Assembly: GCA_025529335.1 (NCBI GenBank)
Contig: JAMYHX010000175.1
Coordinates: 1-64,000, forward strand
DNA from: Rhizopus sp. PT2906
Lineage: Eukaryota; Mucoromycota; Mucoromycetes; Mucorales; Rhizopodaceae
Length of the DNA stretch: 64,000 nt
Direction of reading: 5' to 3'
The first letter of the stretch is position 1. Every line of letters begins with the position of its first letter. Of this stretch, positions 1 to 13,459 are shown piece by piece. Under the pieces are notes generated by a model. The model did not search any database. It was not told the origin of the DNA and was given only the letters and a program-made list of their open reading frames with translations. The position numbers were made by a program, and so were the translations under genes.

Positions 1-3000
1 TCACCTACAACAACTACCACTAGAAACAGTTCAGGAACAAGCTTTGAACAGCTCAATTATGATCAAACATTCAGTTCCGATCCATCCAATTCACATACTT
101 CATTATTTGAAAGACTATTGCCTATTCAATTTGAATGCACAAAAGGCGCAGTATTAATTGGCAATATGGAATTGAAGACGATATTAGTATTTCAGATGGT
201 GCAAGCCAATGGGATCTATAGTATAACCAAACCTCGCTCATCAATGGATTGCTACAAGTCTACTGTAGATTTTGCAGTAAGAAAGCCACAAATCAGTTTA
301 AAGGACAATGTGGATTTTAGTCAAGTCCGTGATATGGAAGATGTGGCCAAGGAAAAGGATCATTCGAGGTACATCTATCCTATATTCATCATACATTAAC
401 TGAACCCAAATCGGCAGCTTCTTCCGTAGGCTGTTAAAAACAATCCAGCAATTGTTTATAGGTCATCCATCACAACCTTCAGAAATACAACATATGAAAA
501 ATATAATGAGTCATGAAGCACGCAATGATGAAGGTGATAGTGTAGATGGCGAATATGCCAGAGTCAGTAATGTGTTTGAATGTAACGACATGGTACTCAC
601 CTATTATATGGATTATGCTGGTAAGATATATATTCTTCCCCCCAATAAAGTGTCATATGACTGATCAAAAGATCAAACATAATAGGACCTGTACCATCCA
701 CATCATCTGATGCTGATATGATCGGAAACGGGGGTTTATCTCCAGAATGGGGTATACGCATCTCGCTGTGGGACGCAACCATTCACTATGGCCCTTGGGC
801 AGATAGACAAAGAATAGTCATGCAAAATTATTTCTTCCCTAATGCTCATCGCAACAGTACGCCTACACCTAAGTTAGTACCTGGTCAGCAAAGGATACCC
901 GTATGCTTCGAGACGTATATTGAATTTATGAATGATGGTAAACTAAGGGTACCAACGCGTGAAAAGACAAAGGTAACATGAAAAAAAAACGTCTATCAAA
1001 GATAATAGCTTATTTTGATTCATTATCAGGACTGGAAGTACACCTCAGGGCAACCGGACCTCGATATTAGTTCTGATGGAAACTATACTAGACCATATGG
1101 CTGGTTTAACATTAAGGCCGGGGAAGGATCATTCGTGAGGTTGATTACTCCAATGGTGATCGGACCAGAAGGAACGATGAATACGGTAGATGTTGTTTTG
1201 AGGGAGACTGATATTACGACCAGTGTCAACTATGCTTCGTTTATCCTATCGCCAAAAATTGAAATTCAATGTAGAATGCCTGTACCATTACAGTGGAATG
1301 GCTATAGACGATGGGACTTTAAGATTATACCCAAGCGTGCTACTATATTTTTATTAAGAGATCATATCTACTTGTTACAAGATACAATCAGAGATTGGGG
1401 ATCAACGCCGCCACCAGACCTATTGCATTTCACGCCTACCGAATACACTTTACATTTCAATCTGGAGCACCCCAGTATATACCTATGCGTAAACGAACAT
1501 AATGTGATCAATAATCCCAACTCAATAGAAGACAATGGTAAGAAACAGGAAGATATCTCTCTCGATGATTCACTTAAATTCTTTAAAAAAAAATAGCATT
1601 CTTGAAGTTACAAGCTTACAAGGTAAAAGTGGATGCTGTAATGCCATTCACTGACTTCCAGCCTGAGATCAATACGATCAAATTTAATGTCGCCATTGAC
1701 CACGGAAGCGCTGGGCTATCCCTTCAATCATCACACACACTCAATGCTTTCCTGAACGAAGCAGACGCACAGACAGCCGCTGTTGTCCAGTTGAATATCG
1801 ATGGCTCCTATGAAGCTTATAGTACTGTCGACGTTGCTCGTCATATTGAGTCATGCAACCTTCATATAAAGATGAACAGTGCCAAAGTCAAGTTATTTGG
1901 TACATTAATTCGATATCTCCTGTTGCTCAAGGACAATTACTTTGGCGCTTGGGATCATTTTTCTACCATTGATGAATATAGGAAACAAAGAAAAAACCAT
2001 CAGGAATGGTTGGCACAGAAAAAGAAACAGGCAGATGCAAAGGTAAAATAGTGTTATTGTCCGTCATGTATTTATTCAGACAATACAATAGCCTACTGCA
2101 GATCCATTCGAAGTATATATGCTGCTGGAACTAGAGGATGGTGTATTATTGCTCCCTGAAAATCTATATGAATGCTCTCGTTACTCACAGGTGGTGTTTC
2201 AAGAGTTACAGGTTGAGTTAAGGAATCTGGACGTATATATGGATTTTTATGTCAATATCAGCCCTATTACACTGAGCCGAAACATTAATCCTTATGCTCA
2301 ACAAGATGAAGAGTATTTTAGAATTAAGCATGCTCGTGCTCCGAAGAATAGTATATTCATTGATGGTAAGCAAGAAACAGAATCTTTTTATCAGTACTAA
2401 ACAAATGTGTTAGGTCTAAGCATTTATTCTCATCGTCTGTTTGGTCCTCTGCCCTTGTCCTCAACCTATCTTTGCCATTATGAACTAGATATAGGACGAA
2501 TTACTGGTGAGATTAAGCCGTCCTTCTTGCTTGGTCTTGCATGCTTTGGGCAGTCATTTGCCTACAACCTAATTGACGAGGATAATGCAGTCCCTCCTGA
2601 ATTACGATCGGCATCACTCCCTGATGTGACATTTTTAAAAGTTTATGTTCAAGAAATAGACGTTTGCTTAATGAGCTTAAATAGTGCTACCAATATTCAC
2701 CTAAGTGATGGAATCTTATTAGAGTTTGATAATCTGATCAATCATAAATACAGCGAAAAGATCACACTTAAAATACCTTTTATTGTAACTCGATGTCTTG
2801 CCAATGCAGAGCAAACACGCGGTGATAGCATTGAAAATGATTATCCCTGGGCAGAGGTCGCCAAGGCTGACATGAGTCTTAACATAACAGTCTTGAGACA
2901 TACTGCAGAGTGGAAGAGAAAACGCGCTGAGCAACAAAAATATGTTCGTTCGCAAGATTATCTGACGCGCCGTTGTGTTCGATTATATGAAACGGAAGAA

Positions 3001-6000
3001 GAAGACCATACGTCCCAATGTAAGTAACCCCCATGCAAGCTTTAAATGATCTCACTCATCCTTTCAACTAGATTCTAAATCATCTATGCCATCCACAACT
3101 GATCATCATGTTGGTGTACTTTATGCGCCGCCATACAGACCATTTGTATCTGGTAGACACTAAATTAAAAAGATGAAAACACCAGCTTACTCTTTTTTAT
3201 TATTATTATAGGCCGAGCGGATGATAAGTCTGCGCCGATCGACATGACTGCTAGCTCAACTAACCTTTCTACAGAAACAGTTAAAACCCATCAAGGGAGA
3301 TATAGAGGATATAGCAACTCAAGTAGCATGTCCCAGAGGTCTCTTGTGCTGCTGAAGTCAGATCACATGGACGATGTATCAGAATCGGAATATGATAGTG
3401 ATATCGAATATGCCCAGAGCGCTCTTTCTCGAGACAACGAGTCGTTCCATACCGCAAAGGACTCTGATGACGATTATGGCTTTGGTCAATCTGAAGTAAC
3501 AGATGATGGCTATTCTGTCCGATCAGATATCACAAGCATGCTTTCGACAGAAGGTAAATACATTCCATAAACAAAAGTTGTATTAAACTAACAACATTTT
3601 TTTTTACCAGATGAGCGTCATGCTCAAGCCAGTGACGATCCACATATGTCATATTCGAATGAAGGAAAGGTGCCTTCGGTAGTCCCACCTTCCATTCCTT
3701 ATAGCGATTACCTCAGACGATACAAGATTGTCCATCCTGAAGATCACTTTTTACATCCATTCATCTCTCCTCCTAAAGCGCGCTTTGTTGCTCAAAAGGT
3801 AAAGCATACAAAGACACCATATAACCACCACATACTAACTGACATGCTACATCATTCAGGAACAAGAGCAAAAGAGATGTTTTAGTCATGAAAGTACAAC
3901 CAGAAATATGGACGACTATTTCTCACAGAAATTTGGTGATAGTGATGATGAGATAATGCATAGTAAAATACCCAATGATGAAAGAAACGAAGTGATAGCA
4001 ACGACGATCATTGAAGCCACACGTCCTGTTACTGTACTGGTAACGCCTATACTTGTGAAGATTGTTCAAGAACTAGCAGAAGAAATCATCAAAGATGACT
4101 GGGATCTGGAAACAATGCTTGATGCTCTTCAAATGGAGTATGTTGAGCAACTGACGCGCTACTTGACAAACCAATACCTCTGTACAAGGTTCGCTGTTGT
4201 CCTTCCAGAGACTTATTTACACTTTATTCAAAATGTGACCATGCCTGACGACTTGCCTTCTTACAAGCATGGAGGATCTGTGATGAAGACACAATATAAT
4301 TCCAAGGATACAATCCTCTGCTCTGCTGATATATTTTTAAATAGCTTCCACATGATTGGGAGTGTGAAGTTTGAAGACTATGCTTTTGATGAAAAGAAAA
4401 AAAAGATGGCAGAATCTAATATTGTGCTTCAAGAGTCTCGAATACATATCAATGCAGATGAAATGGGGGCCACTGTCCAGTACATATCTAAGCAGCATGA
4501 ACAGCAAACGATAGCATTTGGTATACCGTATCAACACTTGCGTAACAAAAGCCTATATGACAGGCATGATGATCATACATTAGCCAATGAAATTGTTATG
4601 CTGGATCTTGTATTAAAAGGGTTCGATTTTAAGTGGTTAGGCGCAAGAAATCCAAACTATGCAGATGTAAAGATAATCGATCTTGATACTGTCATTATTA
4701 CCGAATCAGTAGAAATACTTGTGGGCGCTGTTTATTCATGGTTGATGTTTGTGGATGATCTAAAGGGAATTCTCCAAATGTTTCAAGAACAACGTTCGAG
4801 ACAAGTACAAGTGTTCATTAATGAGCTTGCAGAATTTTCCATTAGTCCTACTGTATCTGGTGATCCGCTCTTTCTGACAACACCTACAACCATGCTGCGG
4901 TTGGGATCACGTAATTTCAGAACGGATGTAGGATGGAAACTACTCGCCCGCATGCGTCACTGTCTTCGTTCGATGCCAGCCATAACCCGTGAAAAACTAC
5001 AGTATAGACTCACAGTCGGCAATGATATGCGTATAGACTCAGATTCCATGTTTAACGACGTTGTGCGCTGCCTATCTATCTGGCGTGGTTGGGAAATCAG
5101 CGCAGAGGATATCAGACAATGCCGACTCTTTACGCAACCTTTCAAGCAAAAGATCGAAGCAGTAAGCAGTATAACAACGAAAGACATGACAAATGAGGTA
5201 GTACAGTTTTTGGTGTCATCTTCTAATTTTGCAAACTTTCGACTTGGAAAGTTTAACTTTGTCATCTATGAAGAAGAGCTTGAAGAAAACGGACAAGATG
5301 ACAACAGCTTTTGCGTACAACCTGTTGAATTTGCATTGGAATGTCTATACAAGTCATCTCCTATATCCAGTCTTCCCGAAATCAATGATGGCCACAGTAA
5401 ATTGCCTGCAGCATTAGATGGCTATTTAGATATTGTGGCCAAACTAGAGCTGGGAAAGATACAGATATCTATAAATCCAATTATTTTAGCATTTGCTCGT
5501 CATATGCTCATGGTACAGCGCGTCTTTAAGGCAAAGCTACGTAACCTATCATCAAAGAATATGGCTGAAGGCGGTCAGAGATTTTCTTCTGAAACTGCTG
5601 GATCTATTAACGAGTTCAACTTTGATTCCCTTTTAAGCAAAGTAGATATTGTTGCGCAAACTCTCTGTAGCTTAGAGAGTATCGAGATAACAGCACACAC
5701 ACAAGAGCTCAAGATGGACACCATCGTGTCCGGCATTCAAGGTTCCATATTGTTTTCCAATCCTAAGTTGGCGCCTTTGCAATTAGTCGCGCACCTCGAT
5801 AAAGACTCGGATACTGGCTCTGGCAGACGTAGCTCCAATCGTGCCTCTCGTAGAACAGCAACAGCAGGGCCGCGTCTAGTTCTTGAAGCGGCTGGTGGTA
5901 TTGAGTCTATTGGTATAAAGTTCAAGGAAGAGCAAAAGCGAAACAGTTTAGATCCAAGCTACAACACTTTGCTAGATATTCATCTGTCAAAGGCCAATGT

Positions 6001-9000
6001 CAACGCGAACATTTCTCAGACAACTAGATCGTCCAAGAAACAACAGGGAAAATCAGAAAACATAAAGGACGTTCTTAATGTTTTTTCAAATATTCACAAG
6101 TTTGACATCAAGATTCCTCAAAGCTTATTGCGACTTTATGGATTTTTTGAATCGTGGCAAACGGAACAAGGTAGACGTTATCACTTTATGCTCCAGAACT
6201 TGTTGAAAGAGTGGGAAGAGCAAAGAAGAGATGTTCTTGACTATTCACTTTTGACAAAGAAAGAGCAACCAACTCTTACATCTCTAAAGAGGCCGGATAT
6301 CAAACTGCAGTTTTTGTTAAATGAATTTGTTGTACAAGCTGACCTCTTGCCCTCGTTAAGTATCGATTATAACATTTTGGATTTCTTTATCATGGTGAAC
6401 GAGACTCAACAAAAGACCGCACCTGTCCACATGTACGCCTTCCAATTGTCAAAGCAAGTGATTCATTTGATCACAAAAAATGCAAAACAAATACGCCATG
6501 GCAAGCCAGAGATCATCAATGTGAGTACATTCAGTATTCCTGGTATCCGTAGCACGGGCTCTTTGCGTAATGAAGTATCCAATGAAATAAGCCAGCTCAG
6601 ACTTAGGTCTATGATATCTGTGGATTTGATCTCTATGACGCTTGATGCAAGTCTCATTGACTCTTTACTGACTGCCCAATCCCTTGTTGGTAATGAAGTC
6701 AGTGAACTTATCGAAGTTATATCTTACTCAAGCAACAAGAAAGGCGAAAAAACGCCTGTTACTGCAGTCCTGGAAACATCTCAGCTGAGCAATCCTGTAG
6801 GCAGTGTCTTTAGATATACCATAGACATTAACCTGGATGGCTTACGTATATCAGCTAGTAGTCCTTCTGCTATTGGCATGTTCCACTCAAATCTTTTAGA
6901 AGCAACCATTTCCAACGACTGCTTTGAAAACAGCAATCAATTAGCTTGGAAGGTTAAAGCAGGTGACTTTTCTTTGTCTGTTGATCACAATATGCATGAT
7001 GTGCCCAAAGACTCTGAGTATTGTGATGCTCACCGGCGTAATTGCTTGGCCTATATCTTAGCTGACTTTAGTGTTCAAAACTCCTTACCGCAATGCGATG
7101 ATGAGAACTGCGAAAATAGCATTCACTACCATAGCAATGACAGAGAACTAGATGCTCTTTTTATAGAGTTTATCAAGATACAAACAGTCATGCAGCCGAT
7201 TGCTCTAGGAAAGCTTGCAGAGATGTACATCTATTACGACTCAGAGCTTAGTAAGAAGAAAATGATGAAGAAGGCTGAAATCGATCAACTTTCAGCTAAT
7301 ACAAAGCGTATTGTCCAGACAATCTCTACCAAAAATGACTGGTCAAAGACTTTCCCAGAGGAGCCTCATTCGCTTTTGGAAGGTAGAATCATTGGGCTCC
7401 AAGTGCGTCGTTTGGGTGTTGCTATCCCTCTTGATGAGCAGTCTGACCTGCCTTTACCGAATGTATCCAAAGATGTCAGTGCTTTACTGTTTTCTGTAGG
7501 GTTTATAGAATTCTGTACAAAGAATATCGAAAAGAGTACCCTGCAACTGGAAAAGCTGGCGCTGCAATTTGTCAAGCAATTTGATCAAAGCAACCAAGAT
7601 CATTTCCTTGCAGAAAATCATGCACGTATGAATCAGATTAGTCTTCCTCGTATCTCTTGCCACGTGTCTGCGTCAAATGCTAAGCCGGTACAAGCAATTT
7701 CAGTAAATGCTCAAATGGGTGGTTTTGAGATAGACATTGATGGGACCATAGCAGAGTATATAAATACACTGAGCGTGATCTATATGAAAAGCATGGACCG
7801 TGTGGACGCATTCACTGCAAAAACAAGCCCCAAATCCAAAACATCTTCATCGTCAGCTCTTACTGTGGATACTGGACAGCCTCATAGCATTGTTCATTTA
7901 AATATCGAATGTAAGCTTGAATGCCAGACAGGTACTGTTCGTATGCATCCAAAACGCTATTCTTGGGATACACAATTAAACAGTAAACGAAACAAAAGTC
8001 TTCGTATACGTACAGGATTTGATGTAAAGACAGGTGAAGGCAATATCGTCACGCTCTATATTCCAGGGCTTCTTGCGCGCATTACTTGTTTTACTCCAAT
8101 AGGAGCAAGCAATTTTGCTACTACAATGCCAAAACGTTTCCATGCAGATATCCTAATCCGTGAAAGTGTTAATGTGCTTCATCCGGCTCTAGTCCTGTTC
8201 CTCTCTGAGGTCTCCACTGGTTTAAAGATCGGCATTCAACAATCGAGCAAGCGCAAGGCGGACAAGAGCGTTCAAGCTGGAATCGATACTACCCTCAATG
8301 CCTCCATCTTGATTCGACTTTCAAAGACTCAACTAGACTTGAGCTGTCAACCAAACTCCAAAGTAGTTTGCTCATTAGGATGGCGAGAGAGTGAGTTTTT
8401 GATCAACACATTCTCAAAAGACGCCACTTCTCGAACCATAAGCTGCACTGGTTCCCTTAAGGAGATCACAGCCACCATAAAACATCACTTCTCTCCTGAA
8501 GCTTGCTTTCATTCGAAAATCGATCGTATTATGCTTAATGCCGTGCTAACCTCGCAAAGAAAGGAGGGAGATTCAAGCGATGATATATCAATTTCAGTCG
8601 AGCTGCCGAATATACTGGGAGATCTCAATATGCGGCACCTTCAAGATTTGCTAGTATTATACAACTGCTGGATGGTTCAACCGCTCTTACAAGAAGAGTA
8701 TGCGGACGTAGCCAAAGAAGCAATAAATTCACCTTTATTGACCTCACCATTAGACTATCCTCCATCGCCAAACGGTAAACAATATCCAGACAGTCATTCC
8801 AACCAAAGAGATGCAGATGAGCGATCGTTCGTGCCTTTCTCAAAGCATGTTGCTATTTACTTTGACAGGATGGTATTGGGCGTAGACCTTGGTCAAGCCA
8901 TTGGAAAGATCACTATTTGCCCTCAGAACCTGTCTTTCCAAGGACACCATACACCATGTGAATCTAAAGGTGTCAGTTTTACGTTGGATAGCGTTGACAT

Positions 9001-10342
9001 TACGGCTGAAGGACGTCTAACGGGGTCTGGACACGTCAAACCAATTACGATCAAGGGCAGAGTAGATCAGTCCAAAGATCAAGATAACATGAGTTCGAAA
9101 TCAGTAGCCTATGTACGGTCTGAAGGGCTACAAGCAACGTTTGAGTATGAATACCAAAACATTTTGGAATGCGTGCAGCAATCCATGGAGTTTACAGCAG
9201 AACTTGTGCATGCCAATAGTAGGCATGAGCTGCAGGTAGCGATCCTATTAGAAGTCCTCGTGACGCGACTCTCCATCAAAACTGTACCTGTGATTCTTAC
9301 AATGGTGCAAAGATTTAATGAACTATTGGAAAAGAAAAAATCAGAAGCCGGTATACCTTCAGATGGCAAGAGTACTTTATTAGAAGTGCCAAATACGAGT
9401 CGATTTCCAAAGGAAAGACGTCTAAGAAAGAAAAACAAGCAATCCATCATGCATAGCCAAGTTGCCTTGTTTGTTCAATTTCTCGAAGTAATCATATATC
9501 CCAGTCAGTTTCAGGATTCAGACAATGTCGATCTGCAGACAAAACAGCTAACTATCAATCTAGAAGAACATCCACCAGAGGAGGAAGGTATACGTCGTAA
9601 TCTGGAAATTACCCTCGATAGTGCCGTACTGGCAAAGAACGTACCTGGGCTTGAACTAATGGCTCGCTATAACGAACCTCTGTCGGCTACTTCAGCATCA
9701 AAAAACCTCAGTGGCACAAAGATATTCAACATCCCGGGCACAAATATCGTGATGAACTCTGCACAACTTGAATCTAATATTGCATATGAATTTAGTTCCG
9801 ACTTTGCTGGTAGAATAGGCGTGTCACTAAACATTGGATTGATTAAGCAACTCCAAGAAATGATCAACATGTTCAATATGCAACTATCGCGCGTACTCGA
9901 TAAAAAATCCGAAAAAGTGCATACACTGGGTGACCCTACAACACCTATCAGTTTGTCAAGCATCGCAGACGATTCAGAAGATGGCGGTAATACGCTAAGC
10001 AGTCGAAAGGCATCCATGGCATTAGGTACACCTCGTATACAAATGAATGAGGCTATACCTGAAGAGCATCAGGCCCAGATACCTAGTATGGAATCAGAGG
10101 AAACCATAGACAGAGAAACTCCAGATATTAAGATTGCCAATGAGGAAAAATATAATTACGACGCACGAAAGCCGGTAAATTTCCAACCTCAATTGCAGAT
10201 TATGGGTGATGCAACGCCACCAGTCGAATGGTTAGGATTAAAAAGAGAAAGAATACCTGGACTGGTTCATGAAAATATCACTTTACACTTGAATCAGTTG
10301 GCCAAGACACTTGGAGATTTATTAAAATCACAAACTCGTTAA
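1..10342 (+). CDS. CSF1: CSF1/BLTP1-like bridge lipid-transfer protein (5' end outside window)
   Basis: Giant gene; about 3257 residues lie in the window, and the N-terminus (expected to carry the ER membrane anchor) is upstream. Eleven exons join in phase: 1-368, 430-620, 686-972, 1030-1537, 1597-2042, 2092-2365, 2414-3019, 3072-3152, 3212-3553, 3611-3798, 3860-10342. The protein resembles yeast Csf1 and animal KIAA1109/BLTP1 (fragile-site-associated family) in its great length, mostly beta-rich sequence without enzymatic motifs, and segments such as LLELEDGVLLLPENLYE and TRFAVVLPETYLHF. Known for the family: a hydrophobic-groove bridge moving phospholipids between ER and partner membranes, with links to GPI-anchor synthesis and cold fermentation in yeast. 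An acidic Ser/Asp-rich linker sits around 3240-3550. All ten introns visible here lie in the first 3.9 kb; the last exon is 6.48 kb. It ends TAA, followed by an AT-rich 3' flank facing the convergent zinc-finger gene. Family assignment is confident; function is inferred. Confidence 0.85.
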
Positions 10343-10598
10343 ACAAATATGTGTAAATAAAGCATTTCATTATTATAAAAAGACATGCAGCCCTCTTTCT
10401 CTCTTGTCTAAAAAGAAAGTTCAGATGAAGAACAGAGCAATATAGTAGCCTTTTTTTATGCTATTTCTATAAAGCCTTGTCACAGAAACAAGATAGGGAA
10501 CTCTGCGCATCCATCAGCATTCGCTTCTTCACCCTTCCATTATTGCTTTACTATATTCTACCGAGAAGAACAATGCTGTGCTTTTATACTAAAAGATA

Positions 10599-11950
10599 TT
10601 AAAGTGATGAGTTGCTATTTGAAGGAAAAGCCATGCCGTTTGGTTGTGTATTTATATGCTGATTTTGTCGAAATGGAGTAAATACTTGATTAGCATGTTC
10701 AAAGAAGATCTGTGGTAACTGTGGTTGGGATTGCATCACTTGTAAAGGTAAATACGCTATTTGCCCATGATTCATAGTTGATTGCATATGTGTTCTCTCA
10801 TGCTTCTTTAAAGATCGAGCATGATAATATGCCTTCCCACATCCTTCCCGCTTACAAATGAAAGGACGCACTTTTGAATGTGTCTTTATATGGGTTGATA
10901 ATGAGTCTGGCCGAGTAAACTGCTTTTTACATCCTATATATGTATATATATATCCTTGTTAACATCATATGTGTATATATATTCCTTATTATGTATGCTC
11001 TTACCTGGTTCTGGACAAACAAAAGGACGCTCACCGGTATGCACTCGAAGATGAGCAAACATTTTGTGACGTTTTGTAAAGGGATTATCCTTTCTTGGAC
11101 AGTTATCCCATTCGCAGCGATAAGTTGGTTTCCCTCTGCCCATATGAACATCACTCAAGTGATCAATTAATTTCTGTAGATCATTAAACTCTTCTCCGCA
11201 GTCAGTCCATAGACAAATGCGTGTGGTTGTCATCTTATTTAAACTAAAAGGTTCTTCTTCTTCAGAATGGGTATAGGAAGTCGCTTCTTCTTCTGACAGA
11301 TGATTATTCTGTCTGTGCTCTTCTAGCAGTAACATCGAAGGCTGCCTCTGCTGCTTTTCAAATTGTAATAAGTTGTTAACGAGCTGTTCTGTAGACATGT
11401 TTTCGAGATAAACTGGATCATAAATCCCATTTTTCTGTTGTTGTAAGAAGTCTGTAGTCATCATATTAGGCTGGTTATTTTGAATAACTTGTGTATTTAT
11501 ATCTGCTCGATTCTTTTCAATCAGTTTATAGCTGTTGAGGGGCTGTTCTACAATCAAATTCATGACCATATCATTATCATTTACTACCACTGTGTCAGGA
11601 CAAAATGACGGAGGGAACAAACCGGGATTACTCGAGTCTTCTTGAGCAAGTTGCTGTAAAAGAAGGTCATCAAGCTGGTCCATTAACAATTGTGGTTCAT
11701 TTAGAATATCCGCGGGTATATTGTCATATGAAATAGTGTTGTTGGTTGTTGCCATGTGTTGGTAACTTGGCTTATCAGTAAAAGCAAAGTTGTTTGAAGA
11801 GGGAGCTCCAGGCGTGCCATTCTGAGCAAGTGTAGATAAATTGCCGGGGGTATCATTTTGCTTAAATTGAGGCATGTTCATGGTTGAATTATGCACTACA
11901 TTTGAATAGTTGAATTCTTCTTCAGAGCGATATAATACTGCTTCTTCCAT
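10599..11950 (-). CDS. Four-finger C2H2 (Gli/Zic-type) transcription factor
   Basis: Two exons, 11950-11005 and 10933-10599, joined in phase across a 71-nt intron (426 aa). The intron falls inside finger 3, between the CPEPG half and the CKKQFTRPDSLSTHIKTH half, so both exons are needed for the fold. Four consecutive C2H2 fingers occupy roughly residues 240-370: CLWTDC...H...H, CEWDNC...H...H followed by the linker TGERPF, CPEPGC...H...H, and CKREGC...HERTH. The long first loop and CxWxxC spacing are typical of Gli/Zic/PacC-like fungal factors. The N-terminal 230 residues are low-complexity, rich in Gln, Asn and acidic residues, as expected of an activation region; the C-terminal tail is Gln/Asn/Pro-rich. 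It is convergent with the CSF1-like gene. The target genes cannot be told from sequence. Confidence 0.85.
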
Positions 11951-12305
11951 TGTACTCTTTGGTTATGTGCGGATTAATACGCATCTAAGAATTGTTCAAT
12001 TACAGAAACAAAACAGAGAACAATTGAACCTTTTTTCCCCTCAATTTTGGACGAATAAAAATTGTTTGAAGTGATTTCAATAATTTCAATATGCGTGGGT
12101 AAAGTACACCTTTTACAAGCAACTATAAGCATATCTTATTTTCCCATCTCATATATATATATATATACATATATGGCCTGCCACAGCCTTTTATTTCCTA
12201 TTTTCCTTGTATTCATGTATACAAAAGTAAGGGCCGAATAAAGGGAACCTATTTGAGTTTAAAAATAAGCATGAGATCATGATTCTCTTTATTTATCAAA
12301 GATGT
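11951..12305. other. Intergenic: upstream of zinc-finger gene, downstream of cystatin gene
   Basis: No coding potential seen on either strand. It contains a TA dinucleotide run near 12148-12174 and should hold the zinc-finger gene promoter (minus strand, from 11951 rightward) and the 3' UTR of the cystatin-like gene. Confidence 0.6.
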
Positions 12306-12875
12306 TTAGTCAATGAAGTAAGTTAAAGGTTCTTCGCGTGACCAAATGGCTGTGCCACCAGTTTTGATAGAGTAAAAGTCGACCTTTCCGTCATGGGATT
12401 TATGACATCTTGAAACAAGTGAGACAAAAAGAGAAGGATATGAACAAATGGTTATTACCTGACGTGAATATACTTTTCTTCACCGAGATGAATCTTGCCA
12501 AAGTAGTTGATTCCATAAGCAACTTCTTCAGTTGCATATTCAACCAACACGTAACGCTCGATGCGTTTTAAATCATCTACTTCATGCAAACCGTGCACAC
12601 TGTCCAAGTGATTAAGCTATTGTCATTTGTTACTCTTTCTTGCTTTTAACTACGATGCTCTTATCGTTACCTCATGAAGCTAACTAACAGTCAGTTATAA
12701 CTCTCCTATTGGGCTTGTTTAAAAGCTTACCTTATTAATGACTTGCTCTTTAACTTCATGAAAGACCTATAACTCGTTTAATACCTTCTTCTTCTATTCA
12801 ATAATCACTTACAGCCTTTGCTTCTTCATCAGCAGGGCGGACGGGACCCATATTGTTATGACGTTCGTCAGACAT
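12306..12875 (-). CDS. Stefin-like cystatin (putative cysteine-protease inhibitor)
   Basis: A 119-aa protein from four exons, 12875-12813, 12766-12731, 12616-12459 and 12408-12306; all junctions are GT...AG and keep phase, and the longest exon is only 158 nt. It has no signal peptide, like type-1 cystatins (stefins). It matches the stefin fold in order: an N-terminal Gly-Pro (residues 10-11, MGPVRPADEEAKA), an alpha-helix with EVKEQVINKLN, then YATEEVAYGINYFGKIHLG aligning with the stefin segment that contains the QVVAG loop and NYF, then EKYIHVRCHKS, and a C-terminal EEPLTYF close to the stefin ending. The first hairpin is EVAYG instead of QxVxG, so inhibitory activity is uncertain. Stefins block papain-like proteases and cathepsins in the cytosol. 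Fold call is fairly confident; function is inferred. Confidence 0.72.
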
Positions 12876-13459
12876 TTTTGATTTTTGTAGTAAAAAGAAA
12901 AAGAAGAAGAAAGGAAAAGCTAAAAGAATATTAAACGTGTTACTTGCACTGTGTTACTTTCCAATTTAGTGCTCTAAAGCGTACCGAGATTTGAATCGCA
13001 ACAAGCGCCATGCAGATATTAGTAAGTCCGGTGCTTAGTGGATATCTTTTGCAAGAAAGCAAGAACATACCGCAAAACCTTTATGGACTTACCAAAAAGA
13101 TACTCAAAGCTGATTTAGTGATAATTAACAATCCATTCATGAAAGAAATAAAATCAAATACACACATTGTAAAGACCACTTTTAACTTTTACATGATTAT
13201 GCTCCCGTTCAGTACTAAGAATATCTTGTATTCCAGATAAATTCTAGTCAATAAAGAGGCTGATTCAAAAAAGATGAATACTCTTACTGCTGTGATATTC
13301 AGTCATGATTGACTTTTTAGGAAATGCCTCGGACATGACCAACTTTTCTTGAATGACATCAAAGATTCAAGCATTCTTCTCTATTAAATACAATTGCTAT
13401 TTGTCTGATACAATTCAACATTTATCTATAGCTTCTGATTGTTAAAGTATGCAGACATG
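12876..13459. other. Intergenic, no convincing gene
   Basis: Holds the cystatin promoter next to 12876 (with a purine-rich stretch, 12890-12920). A short plus-strand reading frame at 13010-13240 (76 codons) shows no family resemblance and is probably chance. Confidence 0.5.

Noticed and set aside
9109..10017. Minus-strand open frames over 100 codons opposite the CSF1-like exon
   Set aside because: They are antisense shadows of the long coding exon with no independent motifs.
12960..13010. tRNA-like string (GAGATTTGAATCGC)
   Set aside because: No cloverleaf arms or A/B-box pair could be formed around it. No tRNA or rRNA gene was found in the window by eye.
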